Shown: positions 5,878-7,463 of the stretch, in pieces | How positions within the stretch are numbered: position 1 is the stretch's first letter | Layout: each line of letters starts with the position of its first letter | NCBI GenBank assembly: GCA_016776705.1 | Contig: JADHSW010000152.1 | Coordinates: forward strand, 1 to 7,463 | DNA from: Rhodospirillales bacterium | GTDB taxonomy: Bacteria > Pseudomonadota > Alphaproteobacteria > Rhodospirillales > JABHCV01 | Length of the DNA: 7,463 bases | Direction of reading: 5' to 3' | Translations under genes and position numbers: made by a program | Notes under the pieces: generated by a model | Told to the model about the DNA's origin: nothing | What the model saw: only the letters and a program-made list of their open reading frames with translations | Databases searched by the model: none

Positions 5878-6890
5878 TGAGTCTTGATCAGTTCTTCGGC
5901 AATTTGAATGGTGTTCAAGGCCGCCCCTTTACGCAAATTATCGGCGACAACCCAGATGTTAAGGCCATTACTGGTCGTCGGATCACTGCGGATGCGGCTG
6001 ACGTAAACCGGATCTTCACCGGCACATTCGGAAGGCGTTACGTAACCTTCGTCGGCGCGGTTATCGATAACGATAATCCCGGGTGCCGCTTTCAGGGCCT
6101 TGCGAGCCTCATCATCGGAAATCGGTTTGGCGAACTCGATATTGATCGCTTCCGCATGACCGATGAAAACCGGCACGCGAACGCAGGTCGCAGTGACCTT
6201 AATTTGGGGATCGAGAATTTTCTTCGTCTCGACGACCATTTTCCATTCTTCCTTGGTCTGCCCATCGTCCATGAATTTGTCGATGTGCGGAATGGTGTTA
6301 AAGGCGATCTGTTTGGTGAAAACCTGCTGGTTCGAACTTGCTGGCTGGTTGACGTAAATGCCCTTGGTCTGGTTGAACAGCTCGTCCATGGCTTCCTTGC
6401 CGCTACCAGATACGGACTGGTAGGTGGAAACCACAACACGTTTGATCTGCGCCAGATCATGCAACGGCTTCAAGGCGACAACCATTTGAATGGTCGAACA
6501 GTTGGGATTGGCGATGATGCCCTTCTTCTTGTAACCGGCGATGGCTTCGGGATTTACTTCCGGAACCACCAGCGGCACATCAGGGTCCATGCGAAAATGC
6601 GACGTGTTGTCGATGACAACCGCACCTGCGGCAGCGGCCTTGGGGCTGAATTCAGCCGACACTGCCGCACCCGGGCTTGAAAGCACAATATCGACGCCAT
6701 CAAAATCAAAGGTCGCCAAGTCCTGTACCTTGAGGATGTCGTCTTCACCAAAAGAAACTTCCTTGCCCGCCGAACGCGCGGAAGCAAGTGCAATAACCTC
6801 GTCGACCGGGAATTCCCGTTCGGCCAGAATATTCAGCAATTCACGGCCTACATTTCCCGTGGCGCCGACAACGGCAACTGTGTAACCCAT
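5868..6890 (-). CDS. asd: Aspartate-semialdehyde dehydrogenase
   Basis: NADPH-dependent enzyme that reduces beta-aspartyl phosphate to L-aspartate semialdehyde, the branch-point precursor of lysine/diaminopimelate, threonine, methionine and isoleucine. The 340-residue product has the usual length. It begins with the Rossmann motif VAVVGATGNVGRELL (5-19). It contains IDNTSHFRMDPDVPLVVPEVN (93-113), the catalytic cysteine Cys131 in NPNCSTIQ, VSTYQSVSGSGK (154-165), and RVPVFIGHAEAINIEF with the likely catalytic His245. Near the end, DNLRKGAALNTIQIAE is typical of the family. An AGGAG at 6900-6904 sits 9 bases before the ATG. The gene follows leuB, a common alphaproteobacterial order. Between the two lies a threonine-rich leader ORF and terminator hairpin that probably control asd by attenuation. 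Confidence 0.97.
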   Translation of the reverse strand: MGYTVAVVGATGNVGRELLNILAEREFPVDEVIALASARSAGKEVSFGEDDILKVQDLATFDFDGVDIVLSSPGAAVSAEFSPKAAAAGAVVIDNTSHFRMDPDVPLVVPEVNPEAIAGYKKKGIIANPNCSTIQMVVALKPLHDLAQIKRVVVSTYQSVSGSGKEAMDELFNQTKGIYVNQPASSNQQVFTKQIAFNTIPHIDKFMDDGQTKEEWKMVVETKKILDPQIKVTATCVRVPVFIGHAEAINIEFAKPISDDEARKALKAAPGIIVIDNRADEGYVTPSECAGEDPVYVSRIRSDPTTSNGLNIWVVADNLRKGAALNTIQIAEELIKTHLK

Positions 6891-6906
6891 TTTCTTTAAC
6901 TCCTGT

Positions 6907-6941
6907 TATCCGGCGGCTGTCCGGATGGCTTCCGCCAGATA
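6907..6941 (-). other. Stem-loop between attenuator and asd ribosome binding site
   Basis: On the minus strand TATCTGGCGG (6932-6941) pairs with CCGCCGGATA (6907-6916), giving ten pairs including one G-U, around a 15-base loop. It lies downstream of the terminator stem and ends 2 bases before the asd Shine-Dalgarno AGGAG (6900-6904). It could stabilise the mRNA 5' end or influence ribosome access. No T tract follows. Confidence 0.4.
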
Positions 6942-6942
6942 A

Positions 6943-6976
6943 GCGAAAGGCCCGCCGGATTGAACCGCGGGCCTTT
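6943..6976 (-). terminator. Terminator hairpin of the asd attenuator
   Basis: A perfect 10-bp stem, AAAGGCCCGC (minus strand 6967-6976) with GCGGGCCTTT (6946-6955), has an 11-base loop. Read toward asd the tail is TTTCGCTT, a weak U tract; read the other way it is TTTTGTT, so the hairpin could also stop plus-strand transcription. It lies between the threonine-rich leader ORF and asd. Its upstream arm is also claimed by an alternative pairing. Confidence 0.65.
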
Positions 6977-7002
6977 TGTTCACGCATGAGAAACGGCCCC
7001 GG

Positions 7003-7053
7003 CTAATTGCCAGTGGTGGTTTTCTTCGCTGTAGTGGTCGTCTCAAAGCGCAT
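7003..7053 (-). CDS. Threonine-rich leader peptide of the asd attenuator (16 residues)
   Basis: A 16-codon ORF encodes MRFETTTTAKKTTTGN. Seven codons are threonine (four in a row, then three in a row) and two are lysine, both end products of the pathway that asd feeds. All four threonine codons are used. An AGGA at 7063-7066 lies 9 bases before the ATG, and an in-frame stop upstream limits the ORF to this start. The stop codon TAG at 7003-7005 directly abuts the segment that can form the antiterminator. The peptide itself probably has no function beyond ribosome stalling. The clustered regulatory codons, the working ribosome binding site and the following hairpins together make chance unlikely, but expression has not been shown. 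Confidence 0.62.
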   Translation of the reverse strand: MRFETTTTAKKTTTGN

Positions 7054-7082
7054 GATATTTATTCCTGATATTTACGAGGACA

Positions 7083-7111
7083 CTCATACCCCGAGGGGAA
7101 ATAGAAAACAA
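7083..7111 (-). promoter_or_regulatory. Possible promoter for the leader-asd transcript
   Basis: On the minus strand TTGTTT (7106-7111) and TATGAG (7083-7088) are 17 bases apart, which would start transcription near 7076, about 23 bases before the leader ORF. Both boxes are weak matches. Read-through from leuB is the alternative, since no good terminator separates leuB from the leader. Confidence 0.22.
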
Positions 7112-7119
7112 GGATTGAT

Positions 7120-7463
7120 CTACCCCGTCAGTTTTTCCATTTCATTGACAACGGCTTCCCCCATCACCGTGGTCGACACCTTGGCCATGCCGTCAGACAT
7201 GATGTCGGCTGTGCGCAGGCCGCCCTTGAGTACGTTCTGCACCGCCTGTTCGATCAGATCGGCGTCCTCGCCCATGTCGAAGGAGTAACGCAGGCACATG
7301 GCGAAACTTAGAATCGTCGCCAGCGGGTTGGCCATATCTTCACCGGCAATATCCGGGGCGGAACCGTGGACCGGTTCATACATGGCCCGGCGGCGATCGC
7401 TTTCGTCGGCTTCGCCCAGGCTGGCAGACGGCAGCATGCCCAGCGAGCCAGTCAGCATCGCCG
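7120..7463 (-). CDS. leuB: 3-Isopropylmalate dehydrogenase, C-terminal 114 residues (cut by window edge)
   Basis: Catalyses NAD-dependent oxidative decarboxylation of 3-isopropylmalate to 2-oxoisocaproate, the third step of leucine biosynthesis. Only the C-terminal third or so of a protein of about 370 residues is present; the frame is open to the right edge, so the ATG at 7458 is internal. The diagnostic segments are [14 protein letters not shown] and the NAD-binding stretch [14 protein letters not shown] followed by [18 protein letters not shown]. This combination, including the specific [12 protein letters not shown] context, favours LeuB over isocitrate or tartrate dehydrogenase. The C-terminus ends in a normal TAG. 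The gene lies upstream of asd in the same direction, with 66 bp before the leader ORF. Confidence 0.95.
   Translation of the reverse strand, partial: AMLTGSLGMLPSASLGEADESDRRRAMYEPVHGSAPDIAGEDMANPLATILSFAMCLRYSFDMGEDADLIEQAVQNVLKGGLRTADIMSDGMAKVSTTVMGEAVVNEMEKLTG

Larger units (their letters stand above)
6943..7053 (-). promoter_or_regulatory. Putative threonine-responsive transcription attenuator of asd
   Basis: Four segments can pair in the classical way on the minus strand. Segment 1, CTGGC, spans the last threonine codon and the next glycine codon of the leader ORF. It can pair with segment 2, GCCGG, which begins at the G of the stop codon. Segment 2 (CCGGGGCC, 6995-7002) can instead pair with segment 3 (GGCCCGCGG, 6965-6973): eight pairs with one bulge. 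Segment 3 can also pair with segment 4 (6946-6955), forming the terminator. A ribosome stalled at threonine codons would mask segment 1 and free 2 to pair with 3, allowing read-through. A ribosome reaching the stop codon would cover 2 and let the terminator form. The mechanism is inferred from the sequence alone. Confidence 0.6.

Noticed and set aside
5877..6680. 267-codon plus-strand open frame opposite asd
   Set aside because: Antisense shadow of asd, whose catalytic motifs are all present on the minus strand.
7089..7098. CCCCGAGGGG palindrome as a leuB terminator
   Set aside because: The stem is only 3-4 bp with a 2-4 base loop and no T tract follows on the minus strand.

Overview
The window looks like chromosomal DNA of an alphaproteobacterium, most likely from the Rhodospirillales or a related lineage. 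The evidence is the coding sequences: alphaproteobacterial-type SdhC, SdhD and SdhA, a mesaconyl-CoA hydratase of the ethylmalonyl-CoA pathway type, a malyl-CoA lyase/thioesterase of the CitE family, a single-domain response regulator with a PDRRR tail, and the leuB-asd gene order. The taxonomic call rests on remembered family features, not on a search. No transposase, integrase, CRISPR array, tRNA or rRNA was seen.

Layout from left to right. Positions 1-1974 carry sdhC-sdhD-sdhA on the minus strand, read from right to left, with sdhA cut by the left edge. Positions 1975-3112 (about 1.1 kb) hold no convincing protein gene. They contain a candidate sdh promoter, an AT-rich tract, a helically phased array of DnaA-box-like repeats (2248-2308), and about 690 bp with several RNA-like hairpins. 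The tetraloop orientation of these hairpins points to a plus-strand structured RNA that ends in a three-way-junction hairpin and a T-rich tract (3021-3100). Positions 3113-5054 hold a tight two-gene minus-strand operon: a CoA-ester lyase/thioesterase followed, 4 bp after its stop, by mesaconyl-CoA hydratase. Positions 5253-5843 encode a plus-strand CheY-like response regulator that converges on asd. Positions 5868-6890 are asd on the minus strand, and 7120-7463 are the 3' end of leuB on the minus strand.

The genes are mostly central metabolism. Succinate dehydrogenase links the TCA cycle to the quinone pool. The lyase and hydratase handle C4/C5 CoA esters (malyl-, methylmalyl-, mesaconyl-CoA) whose products feed the TCA cycle. 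Asd makes aspartate semialdehyde for threonine, methionine, lysine and diaminopimelate, and LeuB makes leucine.

The two most notable items are not annotated protein families. (1) Between leuB and asd there is a 16-codon ORF with its own ribosome binding site, containing seven threonine codons. It is followed by a set of mutually exclusive hairpins ending in a 10-bp terminator-like stem, which has the architecture of a threonine-sensing transcription attenuator for asd. (2) The gene-free block upstream of sdhC appears to encode an unidentified structured RNA next to a DnaA-box-like array.
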